Below are positions 48,101 through 59,029 of a stretch of DNA of 64,000 nt, piece by piece (the stretch's first letter is position 1; each line of letters opens with the position of its first letter). This DNA comes from Massospora cicadina (lineage: Eukaryota; Entomophthoromycota; Entomophthoromycetes; Entomophthorales; Entomophthoraceae), in NCBI GenBank assembly GCA_022478985.1, contig JAKSZP010014943.1:1-64000 (forward strand). The letters run 5' to 3'. The notes beneath the pieces were generated by a model, which searched no databases, was not told the DNA's origin, and saw nothing but the letters and a program-made list of their open reading frames with translations. The position numbers and the translations under genes are program-made.

Positions 48101-48711
48101 AATAAGGTCTATGCGGGTCATGGACCTTAATTGGCCATTGTGGATGTGGGGACGCGTCATGTTTTCGAGCAGTGGGGCATGTCGCAGCCGCGCATCCATT
48201 AACCCAAGGGTGGCTTTTAGAATGCATAGTTCTACGTGACCCTGAGGGGCATGGGGTGAGGGAGGCCACCGGTCCATTGGTGAGGTTAGCCAACAGTTCA
48301 TGTCACCGATTAGGAAAGAATCAGGGGGTAGCGGGAGGGATTTGACTGATGAGAAAAATTCCCAGCACTCATGTGCACCGTTTGGGGCATAGATGTTGAC
48401 GATAGCATGCGCTACATTGGCCCATGAGAAGGTGACGATGAGCACTCGGCCATTTAGCAATGTTTCTGAGGATGTGAATTTGAAAAAATTATTTTTCTGA
48501 GTTAGCACCCCACAGTGCTTTGACCAAAAGGATAGGGATGGGAGGAGCATTGTTTTCCAAGCTTCCTCAGAACCTCATGGACAGTGGGACTCCTGGATGG
48601 CCAGGATATCCACGGGTAAATTGTGTTGTAAAAACTCAGTTTCCTAGCCTGGGATGGGGAGGCCTTGAGTCCGGCGATATTCAACATCCCTAGAGTGAAG
48701 GTTTCCCCCAT
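45195..48711 (-). pseudogene. LINE ORF2: endonuclease, reverse transcriptase, C-terminal CCHC
   Basis: Reading from 48711 (MGETFTLGMLNIAGLKA), the apurinic-type endonuclease shows IVNIYAPNG, FLIGDMNCWL, RIDLILTP and FSNHLLVLI in the 48550-47801 frame. The expected SDH is SNH through a CpG-to-CpA change. RT motifs follow: FTVTLFKKGDKLDLANWHPISLTNTDTKILTKIMA, FIPRRSIWDNV, GALVLLDQQKAYDRVNWEYL (47258-46860), then QRGLRQGDPLSPLLYNFSLDPLL and the catalytic FADD (46858-45959). The C-terminus has a knuckle, CVMCGQYGMLFHRLEKC, C-X2-C-X7-H-X4-C (45620-45195). Total length is about 1170 codons with about five frameshifts or stops. The enzyme nicks target DNA and reverse-transcribes the LINE RNA there. 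Confidence 0.88.
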
Positions 48712-50129
48712 TGTACCTTAGGTATGAGGGGTGGGCCCCTGGGCCCACCAGCCTCTTCTAGGTCCCCAGGGGCTTTCACAGCAGCGCAGGTGTTATCAGC
48801 AATGCTATCAGAGTTTTTGTTGATTTTTGCAGAAAGAGTTGCATTGGCTTTGGCCTTCACTTTTTGTTTTCCTGACGTCGGACAAATTTTTTGTGGTGCA
48901 GATGAGTTTGGTGCACCGTCAAGTGGGTCAAAAAAATTTTTCAGTTGGGATAGGTCCCAAGTCAGTTTCAACTGGAGCTTGGGTGCAACGATTGGGTGAG
49001 ATCTAATCTCCCATCAGATCCTCGGATTGAGTGGCCCACTTGGCATGGGCTTCCCAATCTGATTGGATGATGGATTCCTGAGTTGCTTCTGCCGCGAAGG
49101 TCTCCATGTCCTCCTGGCATTGTGAGTGTGGGATAGCGGTGGTGGCCTTGGCCGCTTCCTTGGCCGCAGCCCTGCAGGCTTGCTTGGCCTTCTTCCACTC
49201 CTGCGGGGAGATAGGCTTTACCAATAGGTAGCAGCCTTGTGCTCCCCACAGGAAAGCCTCCTTGGTGCTTGCGGTTGGTTCATAGTGTGCCTCTCTGCTG
49301 GCCATGGCCGCTGAGGGGTGCTCTTGAGTGTGATGCCCTCCTTGATGGGGCATGCATGCGCCTTATGGCTGAATGCGTCACAGTGGGTGCAAATGGGGGG
49401 CGCACTGTCCACAGTCACCCAGAATGGGTGGGTGGTATGCCCTGTGATATCAATAAAAGTGGAGTGCAGGATCTGGGTTAGGTCCTTCGCAATCTCCTCA
49501 GTTGGGGTCAGAACTGCGATGGCTTTGCCAGTGCACAGGTGTGGCATCAACGTGAAGCGTTGCATTTCAAAAGATTTTATTTCGCCATATATGGTGAGAC
49601 CATCTTTCAGGTGTTGTTCCAAAATGTCACGTTTTACCGTAGTAGGCAAAAAGTCAAATGTGAGGAAAATTTGGTTTAATTTTGTCCATCTGGTGCGTTT
49701 GGTTTTGATGACCTGTTGCCCTTTGGGGAGGTCAACCACTATGTGCACTGCTGCAGCCTCGTCTGCTGCTTTTTTGCTTTCGAAACCTAGGTCCAGCCAA
49801 CTGTGTGACATGGAGTGAGGTGCGACATACACCACGGTTGGGAAAACTTTGTGTACATCTTCACAAAATTTTTCCTATAAGGCCGTTTTTTGGATGTCCA
49901 GATACACACAGACTCTGAATTCCACCAACAAAAGTGGCTGGGAGTGTGGCGTATTGATGTACTGGTTGCATTGTGCTTGCCACACGAGTATCTCTGGGGA
50001 AATTGTGACCGCCAGTTTTTTAAGATTTTTGTCTATTCTGACAGATTCTCCGGGGCGTTTTCAAACGTTGGAGGCCGCGGGCCTTACACCTGCTCCTCTT
50101 ACCTTGCTTGCCCAACTGCTCCCTGACAT
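48690..50129 (-). pseudogene. LINE ORF1: RNA-binding protein with RRM-like part and zinc knuckle
   Basis: ATG at 50129 begins MSGSSWASKVRGAGVRP. The frame continues with two stops to the open stretch 49835-49218, which includes FLTFDFLPTTVKRDILEQHLKDGLTIYG (RRM-like) and CTHCDAFSHKAHAC, a C-X2-C-X4-H-X4-C knuckle. A one-base shift near 49330 leads to an Ala/Lys/Glu-rich coiled stretch (EWKKAKQACRAAAKEAAKATTA, 49353-49003). A basic tail ends at 48690 inside the start of ORF2. ORF1 proteins of this class package LINE RNA. The overlap suggests ORF2 is translated by reinitiation or shifting. Confidence 0.82.
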
Positions 50130-50223
50130 GGGCGCAGACTAATCTCCTCTGTGAGATTATCAAACTAGATTCAGTCTTGAATTGAATAGGTTGCAATAGT
50201 GATTGCAACGAGAAAGAAAAGTA

Positions 50224-50241
50224 TGATTATCTTAACTTCTT
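50224..50241. repeat. LINE target-site duplication, right copy (18 bp)
   Basis: Identical to 44927-44944. Element H resumes immediately after it. Confidence 0.95.
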
Positions 50242-51060
50242 AAGTCTGATTTTCTTAAAGACTAAGTGAAACTACATCAAACTTAAACCTGCATAGAGTA
50301 CCTTTTTCAACAGAAAATGTAATTTTTAGGAAATTCCATATTGCGGGAAGTAAATTCAACCCTTGTATGATAAGGTTGAAGCAATCCTCAAGCTGCCTGA
50401 GACAAAGAGCCTCTGATATATAGATCTATTCTTAGCAATGATACGTTATTACCATCAATTTATCCCTAATTTTAAATCAACTAAACCAGCCTCCTGTCTA
50501 TTTGCTTGCCAAAAAACCCTTTTTCATGTGGGGAGTAGAGCAAAGAACTGCATTTGAGACAATGAAGGATTTGAAAAAGAAAATACCATTTTATGACATC
50601 TGGACTATGGGAATCCATTCATCCTATTTACAGACGCATCTGAATTAGCCATAGGAGCTATTCTCTTGCAACTGGATGAGGAAGCCATTAACCACACAGT
50701 GTCCTATTATATTAAAACGCTAAAAAGGCTGAGCAAAATTACATTATCATGAAGAAAGAGTGCCTAGCTGTTCTAAATTGCAAAGAATTATTTCTGTCTC
50801 CTCTTGTATGGTACAAAATTTACAGTTTTTACAGAACACGCTTTTTTTTAAAGTGACTGCAAAACATGAAAGATTCAACAGGAAGAATGGCATGGTGGGA
50901 TCTTACACTTCATCACAATGACATGAGCATCGTCCATTGAGTTGAAATACAGCACATGAACGTAGATAGACTGACATATAGTCCCTACTACATTTAGACA
51001 ATAGTGAAGCTGAATGGTTACACGACCTACTCATGAAGCCAGACATTTGGGAGTAATACA
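50242..51060 (+). pseudogene. Element H RT thumb and RNase H
   Basis: The RT thumb and connection read YDKVEAILKLPETKSL and MIRYYHQFIPNFKSTKPA near 50380-50490. RNase H starts NPFILFTDASELAIGAILLQLDEEAINHTVSYY near 50610-50710, with the catalytic Asp of TDAS present. Later blocks (LLYGTKFTVFTEHAFF) are degraded. This matches the domain order of element G. Confidence 0.72.
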
Positions 51061-51069
51061 AACTAGTTT

Positions 51070-52218
51070 AAAAGATTTTGAAACAACATGCGCAAAAAAC
51101 TATATTATTTGACAGATTTATTATTCAAGAAATTCAGAACTTACTGATTACCTTACTTGTGACCTTTGAAACGGGTACCAGTTATATAGAAGCCCACAAT
51201 ACCTTAGGACATAGAGGAGCAAGAAAAAACTACAAATGGATTAAGGATGATACTGAGAAAGATATCTGACTCCTCAGTGTAAGTTTTAGATGCTTGAATA
51301 ACTTGTAAAAAATATATGGTGTGTAAGGACAATTATAAGTATCAGCCAACTACCCATAAGCAGCCATTCCACATCATCAGTCTAGATGTCATAGGTCCAC
51401 TGCCTGAACTCCACAGGAGGAAATCAACACATCCTTGTAAGAATCAATAGTTTACAAATTGGGTCAAAGCGATTACCATTCCCATACAGACTTCCAAGGA
51501 TACTGCTAACTTTTTATACTAAAATATATTTACTATGCATGGCTTCCTGCAGGTACTGCTATGTGATAACGGGAAGAGCTTTACATAGAGATTTGTGAGA
51601 ATCTTACTATGAGCATGGGAACTCAATAACTATTTTCAGTGCCTACATTCTACAAACTAATGATTATGTAGAAAGAGCGAATGAAACATTAGTTTCAATT
51701 TTTCATAAGATGGCCACTGCCAATCCATTACACTGGGACCAAAATTTTGCAAGTGTGTTGATGGTTTAAAGGATAAGTTTTCATTGTATCATCAAAATGT
51801 TTCCCATCAAGACCTTATATGGAAGATAACATAGTATCCCAGCTCTATCAGCTCATGAAGTTACTAGTGTTACCACCATGAGCCTGAAAAGCTGCTAAGA
51901 AGTTTATCCCAGAAGATTATACAACTCTAGTCAGAGGCAATGACAAATTTAATTAAAACGGTACAAGAGAAGGACAAGCAGCAAATGCCTTTCACCAACA
52001 TTTACCTGCTTTTAGGAAATCATATTAAATCTTTTACTATCAAAATAATATAGCGCCCTGAGGAGGAATATTAAATTATATCTGGGATGGACCATATGTT
52101 ATAGCTACACATGCAAGGATGAATATTTAATCAAGTTTTTAGAACTGGATTACTATCAACTGCACACATAGCAGATTCTTACGTCAGTACTCCCCTGCCA
52201 ATACCTTGAAGGGGGCGA
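51070..52218 (+). pseudogene. Element H integrase
   Basis: A zinc-finger relic lies at 51190-51270 (HNTLGHRGARKNYKWIKDDTEKDI). The core shows PFHIISLDVIGPLPE near 51365-51410 with its Asp, FTNWVKAITIPIQTSKDTANF, and LLCDNGKSFT near 51555-51590 with the second Asp. Later segments are degraded, with the C-terminus near 52040-52140. GAAGGGGGCGA at 52208-52218 is the polypurine tract before the LTR. Confidence 0.68.
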
Positions 52219-52850
52219 TGTTAGATATCAGGATATCAGGCATTATGGGAAGATTCTAATCAATGCACTTTCATGATAGAATTGAGCCCTAAAATAATGA
52301 AGGGGGTACAAGAAATCACATTAATTAATCATGCGGAAAATTATTAGTTGGTAAGGCTCAATTCAATACTAGGAAATTTCATTGGATCAATTTGAGCCCA
52401 AATTAGTCAAGAGAAATTCTGCTTAATCAAAATGAAGGATCATAAAAATGTCAAGCGACCAATACATTATGTGGTACATGATGCAGTAAATTAAATATAC
52501 CCACAAAAGGGTAAGAATCAAGCATCTGCCCTACAATTGACCTAAGTGGTACCAAGTATAATCTGACTTTACATTCAACATATTTTTTCTCTTTATCAAA
52601 AATATGGTACAAAGACATTATTCAATATGGATTCATCGCCTGATCATGAGCCTTCCATCCAGATTACCATATCCATTAATCTTATTAATCTTATTAATCC
52701 TTTTTTATGGGGCTTATGTTGTTAAGCTTAACATTTAGAAGTCCCTATTCTATAATAAAATAAAGTTACGTCATTCTATATATGCATTTTTGGTACTTTA
52801 CTTTGATAAACCTTTCTACATACTTACTACAGGACAGATACTCTAGTTGA
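52219..52850 (+). repeat. Element H 3' LTR (right end uncertain)
   Basis: Starts TGTTAGATATCAGGATATCAGG directly after the purine tract. The right end was not located because no second copy is present. It contains three tandem 9-bp units (TTAATCTTA-like) near 52676-52703. Confidence 0.5.
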
Positions 52851-54084
52851 CGGGACCTAAGAAGGACTTGGCACCCTCAAAAATAGATAATATACTTGTC
52901 ATGAGTCTTAGACTATCTCAAGTAACGACTGTCAGGCTTTTTGGGCACAGAACCACTGAGCCACAAAGTTGAAAGACCAACAGCACATCAATGGATGAAA
53001 GACCCAAAGAAAATGGCATTAACTCTTTAAAGAGATCACAAGGAGTAGCATGGGTGACATTAGTAAATGCAACTAAAGGACATGTATGCACCTTGTTGTT
53101 TGGTCCCAGAGTAAAAGCAAGAGAAAACTGTGGTCAATTTCCTGGAACTAGGTAATCAATTCTAAAAATGCAACCAGCACATGACAAGTAACATCTTGTA
53201 AAGGGTGGCCATAGGAGCTGAATGTGGACACATGCAAACCAGACAACAATCCCACCAACCTAAGAAAGAGTCAAGATGGTCAGGAAGGATGACTAGGGGA
53301 GTCCTCACTGCATTGAAGCAGAATTTAAAGATGTGAATGTCCTATTATGTAAGGCTTGGGGAGACCAAGTTCACTTTGGTAAGCAATACACAGTTCCTAA
53401 GGAACTACCTGAGGCACCAAAAACAAGATTAATATGGCCCCATAGGCCTCTATCTGATGAAGGTTAAATTATTATGTAGTGAGAGCATGTTGGCTGCAAT
53501 GCACACCATGCTGCTCTAAAATGCAGTTTAAAAATGGCATAATTTTAGAAATAAGAAAGTGAAATGTTTTATAAAAAACCAATGGTAAAAAAAGAAAATA
53601 GGTCAGTACCTTCACTAGTGAGAACACTGTTTTTTTATATGTAATGGGTTATTGGTCAGAAGCGCTTTCATAGTATTGCAACTTTAATGGTATTTTCTTC
53701 TGGAAATCTGATATCCCTGAGTTCTGCGCAAAGATAGGGTCATAATCCAACTATTACAAGAAGTGTGGGTAGGAGGAATGTAGGGGCACTCCATGATTGG
53801 TTGCTTCCTATTTTAGATTTGCAAACCTTTTAAAGTTTTACAAATTAATATGCACTACTCCTCAGAGGATGGGATCCTGATTAAAAGCAAATTATCATAA
53901 TTTTATTGAAAAGGATCTTGGTAAATAGTTAAAGGGAGAATCATAATTGTGATGGAATTCAATGTTTCTTGTAAAAATTAGTTGATCATACTGTGAACAT
54001 TGTTAAAAAAGGGATATTGGGATTAAGGGATTTTGGAAAATAGGAATATGATGGCAGTTGGAGGGAACTTAACTTGATTAAAAT
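52851..54084. other. Unassigned sequence
   Basis: About 1.2 kb without a convincing gene. One plus-strand frame near 53310-53466 (EAEFKDVNVLLCKAWGDQVHFGKQ) is open for some 55 codons but I do not recognise it. Confidence 0.4.
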
Positions 54085-54810
54085 CTACCATTTTGTCAGC
54101 GCAGTAGGTAAATTTATATGCATATAAGCCTGTTTCTCAACATACAGCCATCTAGAAAGGGTGGGGATAATAACATGATTTTTTATAAAAAGAGGGTAAA
54201 AAGCACTACCTGACGCACTGTCTACAAAGGCAAGCCTAAAAGTTGCCCAGATGTCTGTTGTAGCCTTATCCAATCTGTTTAGGGGTGCCATGGTTCCCTG
54301 AAAAGGATGGGATAGTTTCTAAAAGTTAATTCTTAACTGACAGGTCTCTTTACAGATAATCAAATTTTTCTAGAAATTTATGGTGCACTAAAACTCTATT
54401 AAGCTTTTATTTAAGTTATCTTGAATCAGGAAACATGCCTCAGAATCATCAACCCCAAATTGTTGTTTATGCACCATAAAGTTATTACAGTAAACTTGAA
54501 TAATCCTCTCATGCTGGAGATTGTAAACCTGGCGATGTAATTTTATCTTTTTGGGGATAGGCAGAACTGCTGTAATAAATTCATGGCATAATAAGTGGAG
54601 ATCCTGGCATAATTTAGGGTTCTTTAGGCTGTTTTTAGAAAACCTTCGGCGAGTTTTTTGTTAGTTGTCCCACCACATGATTAACCTTTTAACATCTGTT
54701 GTAAAGATATCGTTTTCTAACTCAAACTTGGTTTCCACAAAAGGCTGGTTCATCGGGATGTCCTGGTGATCATTGTTAAACAGAGTCATCATGGAGACCT
54801 GATTTAACAC
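54085..54810 (-). pseudogene. Isolated gag-like fragment (element I)
   Basis: From about 54780 down to 54421 one minus-strand frame with a single stop reads NQPFVETKFELENDIFTTD, then LHLLCHEFITAVLPIPKKIK, then LHRQVYNLQHERIIQVYCNN. The charged helical pattern and position of aromatic residues resemble retrotransposon gag. A further frame (54291-54085) includes AFVDSASGSAFYPLF, which could be a decayed protease site. No RT or integrase is adjacent on either side. The family is uncertain. Confidence 0.4.
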
Positions 54811-55390
54811 TACTGTTTGTACATGGCTATGTGTGGGTGATTAATCTTGTCTATGCTTGTTACCCTAGTAGGGAATGTGCATACCACCAGGTATAAGTTT
54901 AAGCTATTCAAGGCAACCACCCCAAGTAACAATGTCAGGATGGTAATATCATATTCTGGAGTAACCAAAAGGCTCCATAACTTTCTGTTTCAGACATCCT
55001 AAGATGGAAGCTAAAATAATGTCAGGCACCAGCCCAGTGCTCACCTTAAGGAATAGATAAGTTAGAATGGCCTTAAGGTTGAACACAATTTTTTTGTGAT
55101 TAAAGGGACTTTAGCCATCATGACTTGTATGATATTGCAAAGTAAGGTGTATTGTACAAGTTGGTTACAAAATTGAGCAATATGAGATACACAATTAGGT
55201 AATCTAACAAGATGAGCAGTGCATCTAGGTATATCACATTGGTGGAACTTTATCAGAAGTCTTATCTTCTAATGGGAAGATTTCTTGACAAATAATTCAT
55301 CAGATGTGTTAGAATTTATAGGTTTTCTGATTATTCTCAGTTAATAGCCCCTATAATTTATTATCTTCACAGGTTCAGGATTTTGTTGCA
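54811..55390. other. Unassigned AT-rich sequence
   Basis: No gene or repeat recognised in about 580 bases. Confidence 0.4.
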
Positions 55391-55399
55391 ATTCTATGC

Positions 55400-57000
55400 G
55401 TTGTTTGATAGTGAAATAATTGTTGAAAAAGTATGGCGATTATTATCTGTAGTTGAATTGAAGTACTAGGAATTGGTCCAACGCTCAGCCAGTATTCCCT
55501 CTTAAAGTACTTATGATGTCCTGAATAGGGATTCGTTCCCTGGTACCGCCTAACTCAATCTATGCTCAGATCCCTGTTTACGGTTTCTCTGTGACGCACA
55601 GTTGGCAGCAATCCCTGATTTGTTCAGCTTCTTCTCTGGATCCCTGCTCGGATTCTTACTCTTTATCCTAAAGAGTCTCTCAAATAGATACACAGCAATA
55701 ATTTCCTTGAGAAAGAATAGAACTTGAAATGTATTCTGATAAAAGTATAATAAGATAATACTTTGGTAAAAGTGGTCTGGTAATTGATGATTCTTTATTA
55801 GTGAATTCTTTAGGGAATTTATAGTGGGGAATTTAGAGCCCAACCTTTGGTTGGCACCTCCTCAATGAAACGGCAGCTGTTGTTATTGAATTACCAATCC
55901 TTGTCTCAGCAGTGATGTCTTCCCAATCTGGCTAGGATTCCGTCATTGGACATCCTTGAGACCTAAAATGGAAAGAGTTGGAAAACGTGTCCATATCATT
56001 TTCCTCTCAATCCAAGCAAACAAACCATATTAGGCAAGCGACCTGCTTAGGTAATGGGACTTGTTACCCATTAAGGCAGGTCATGAACCAACTGATCGAT
56101 TTTCTAGTTGCAGGCAGCATCACTCGCCTCACAACTTAATATATTAAATTCCCAATCAGTCAGTGATGAAACTTGATCAATCCCAATTGGTACACCTGAT
56201 AGTCAATCAACTATCAGATGCCCCTATTTTGTCAGCAACTCTGCCTGATGAGATCCTAAGCATTCATCCATATTGATCCCTGATTGATCTGACCCAGATG
56301 AATAACCTAAAGTCCCCCAAACATAGTTACCCCAAAATCAGGGGCAACCAATATACAATTCACTTCGCATTAGGAATTATCCCCTAGCAATTCCTGGTAA
56401 TCTAGCAGGCTGAGAATATGGGCAAAAATCCCAAAACATCCCCCTCTTTTGTCTAGATTTCCAGCGAGAAAAGGATTGGGGCAGGAGAACACCACTTTGG
56501 ACACTCAGTCAAATATTTCACTTGTTCAATTGGACTATAATTATCAGTACACAACGCTACTCAGGATGACCTTTAGCATGCAGCTATCTTCCTCTTCCTC
56601 ATGCTACCACCTACTCAGAGCGTGGTCCCCACATCCTTCTGTCATGTCAGGCTGATTGATTTACTTGTGATGATATTAATACCAGGATCCAGTTTTCCCC
56701 CCATCAGGGCATATGACCCACTATCATAAACAGGATTCTTGGTCCAGCATCCTCAATTTCCTGATTTTCTCCTCATCCTCATTAGGAGATTCTTGCCGTC
56801 AATGTTTGTTTCACAGCGCACTTAATAATGCTCATTTATGTTTGACCTTGTTATTTTCTCTTAATAACCTCTTGGCTCATATCATTCCTAATTCTTCTCT
56901 GGATAGCTTATCCCATTAATTTTGAGATTAATTTCTCCAAAATTAGAGCTTAATTGATTTCAGAGTGCGTGATGTCAACTATCATATAATTCTGACATCC
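55400..57000 (-). repeat. Element J 3' LTR region (1.0-1.6 kb)
   Basis: Matches 59045-60660 of element K throughout, for example ATTATTATCTGTAGTTGA at the left and CCCCTAGCAATTCCTGG-like blocks. On the sense strand two purine runs each followed by TG are possible LTR starts: GAGAGGGGGA|TGTCAG at 56997 and AAGAGGGGGA|TGTTTTGGG at 56438. Both are conserved in K. The left end is near 55400. Confidence 0.65.
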
Positions 57001-58530
57001 CCCTCTCATCCAGCTCATATGTTGAACTCTGAGTCTCAGTAACAACAGCTGCTCAATAGCTTGTCTGATCAAGACTTTTGGATCTTCCAGTGGATGATTC
57101 AATTTGCGTACCAGAACCTTTTCTATGGTCCTTCCAGGACTCATACTCCTATTCAAGTACCAGTAGCCAGTCCTTCTGTGGAATTACTGGAAATAGTAAC
57201 CAACACCACTGAAACCAGTTAGCAATTGTCTCTAATGACTTGCAACCAATTATTCCTCTATCATCAATTCCTGAGTTAGATTTTGAAACTCTCCTGTATC
57301 TGGCTCCCTTTGTAGATACTCCTACCATCATCGTTGAACCTCCTGAAGCAATGCCCTTCGCTCTCAATTGTCTGTTCCTCACCAGATTGGACTTGCTTCT
57401 GGAGTTCCTTTTCCAACTCGGTCAATATTACAAGCCAGCTGTCTTGGCCACCAAACTAACCATTGGCAACAGTGTACATTTTGAACTCCCCTATGCAGAA
57501 TTATGGCTCAAGTCACTGAGGCTTTGTCCATAGCTCTGAATTCTTCCAATCTTGAAAAAATCCTAGATTGGGATATCTTAGCCTATGCTCTTCGCTTTGA
57601 CAGCCAAGTTTTTTGAAGTTGGGCCACAAAGCTTCCAGCCTCTCCCGGCTTCCATCACTCTTTCTGCTTCAGCTTCTGAGGAGCTCATAGTCATTGCTTG
57701 CAGAATGCCATTTACTCCTTGCACGACTATCTTATTTCTGGCGCATCCCATCAGTATCTTCCACTGATGGCTTTATAGGGGCATGATTCAGCAACCCTCA
57801 CCTAGGATCTCATGCTTGTTGCCAGCCCATATGTCCAGTGTTCTTAACGAAGCCCATCAGAAAGTGCTCAATACCAATCTTCCAGCTCCAGTGCGATATT
57901 GAATACTTGAGGTTATTCGCTGACTGCATCTTCTTATACTGTTGCTTCCCTCCCCACTCCAGGGTATCACATCTGGCATCTTCTGACATTTCTATTTTCT
58001 GACCCTAGTCGCTTTCTTGCCAGAAACTGCATCCGCTCAATGAACTTGGTTTTGAGTAGTCTAGCCTTGCTAGCGTCCAATCTCATATAAATTTTGAAGG
58101 ATTATTTACTCCTACTGTGATCCATCCTCCCTCCCCAAGAGGCGACATAAGCAGAACCATCCCCAAATTGAGGATAACCAATAAAAAATAATAATTATAA
58201 AATATAATAGTTTTACTATGCGTTTTTAATAATCTTTTTTCAGATATTTTTATCAATCTTTTATGTTTTCTTCTTTTTCTATGGGACTTGACCTTCTTTC
58301 AGTTCAGCGGCCCATCTTCTTTTTATTTTATTCCCCCAAACTGGCTCCTAGGTATACTTAGACCTACCAGTTTTCTATGGTTCAGTGGTCTTACTTTTTA
58401 AGACTTAATCATCTAGTTTGGTTCAGCGGTCCTTTTTTGGACTTAACCAAATCATCAGGACAAAACCATCTCAATGGTTCAGCAGTCCTTTGGGAACACT
58501 TTTTTCATTATTTTAAATTGATCTACTGCT
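57001..58530 (-). pseudogene. Element J region between integrase and LTR
   Basis: The stretch 57022-57833 is absent from K. Short frames occur on both strands (for example minus 57382-57149), none recognised. Nearer the integrase, minus-strand peptides TLEWG-KQQYKK are shared with K at about 57950-57920 and 60815-60785, suggesting a real C-terminal coding tail. Four GGTTCAGCGG-type repeats lie at 58300-58485. Confidence 0.45.
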
Positions 58531-58534
58531 TTAA

Positions 58535-58940
58535 TTACTTAGCATGGACTCAATTCACTATCATTACAACCAAGAGGTTCTTGATGAAGTAAGCGTCCGT
58601 TGCCATCTTGGCAATAATATCGAATGTACATGACCACAATGCATCCAATTTGTTTCTTCTCCCAAAACCATAAGTATTACAATAGGCAACTCTTTCGCAG
58701 ATTTGGTATTCTGATAAAGGCTGGTCATTTCTTATCATCTGTCATTTTTGCTTGTATCCTTTTCTTCAAAGTCATATTGAATGCTTGCAATTGCATTTTA
58801 ATCAAAATATTCATCAATCAGTTCATGTACTGCTCAGCACTCATCCTCAATGTTGGTTCTACCACTGAATAAAAATTGGTGGCAATGCGGCCTTCCTTTC
58901 ATATAGCAACTCAAACAGAATTTTTCCCGTTGCCATATGT
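58535..58940 (-). pseudogene. Element J integrase C-terminus (5' truncated)
   Basis: The 62-codon frame 58738-58550 reads QPLSEYQICERVAYCNTYGFGRRNKLDALWSCTFDIIAKMATDAYFIKNL. It is the end of integrase, with SCTF at the GPY/F position. Homology with K stops near 58940, so the rest of J is missing. Confidence 0.7.
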
Positions 58941-59029
58941 AAAAATTTACTTAAGGGTTATTATTTGTAAACAACCCTAGTAATTTTATAATGCAGATAT
59001 TCAGTTTTCTTGTGCACTTCGTCTGCATT

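Larger units (their letters stand above)
44945..50223 (-). mobile_element. Full-length L1/Tad-like LINE (5.3 kb)
   Basis: A non-LTR retrotransposon on the minus strand, bounded by an 18-bp perfect duplication. It has a short 5' leader (50223-50130), ORF1 (50129-48690), ORF2 overlapping ORF1 by 22 bases (48711-45195), a 250-base 3' region, and an A-rich tail with AATAAA (44945-44975 read on the minus strand). It has fewer disruptions than the LTR elements, so it is the youngest large insertion recognised here. Target: the RT gene of element H. Confidence 0.92.

Noticed and set aside
46176..50142. Multiple plus-strand ORFs of 80-166 codons
   Set aside because: They are shadows of the LINE ORF1 and ORF2 on the opposite strand.
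52676..52703. Short ATTAATCTT tandem run as a functional repeat
   Set aside because: A three-unit microsatellite in AT-rich DNA, without further meaning.
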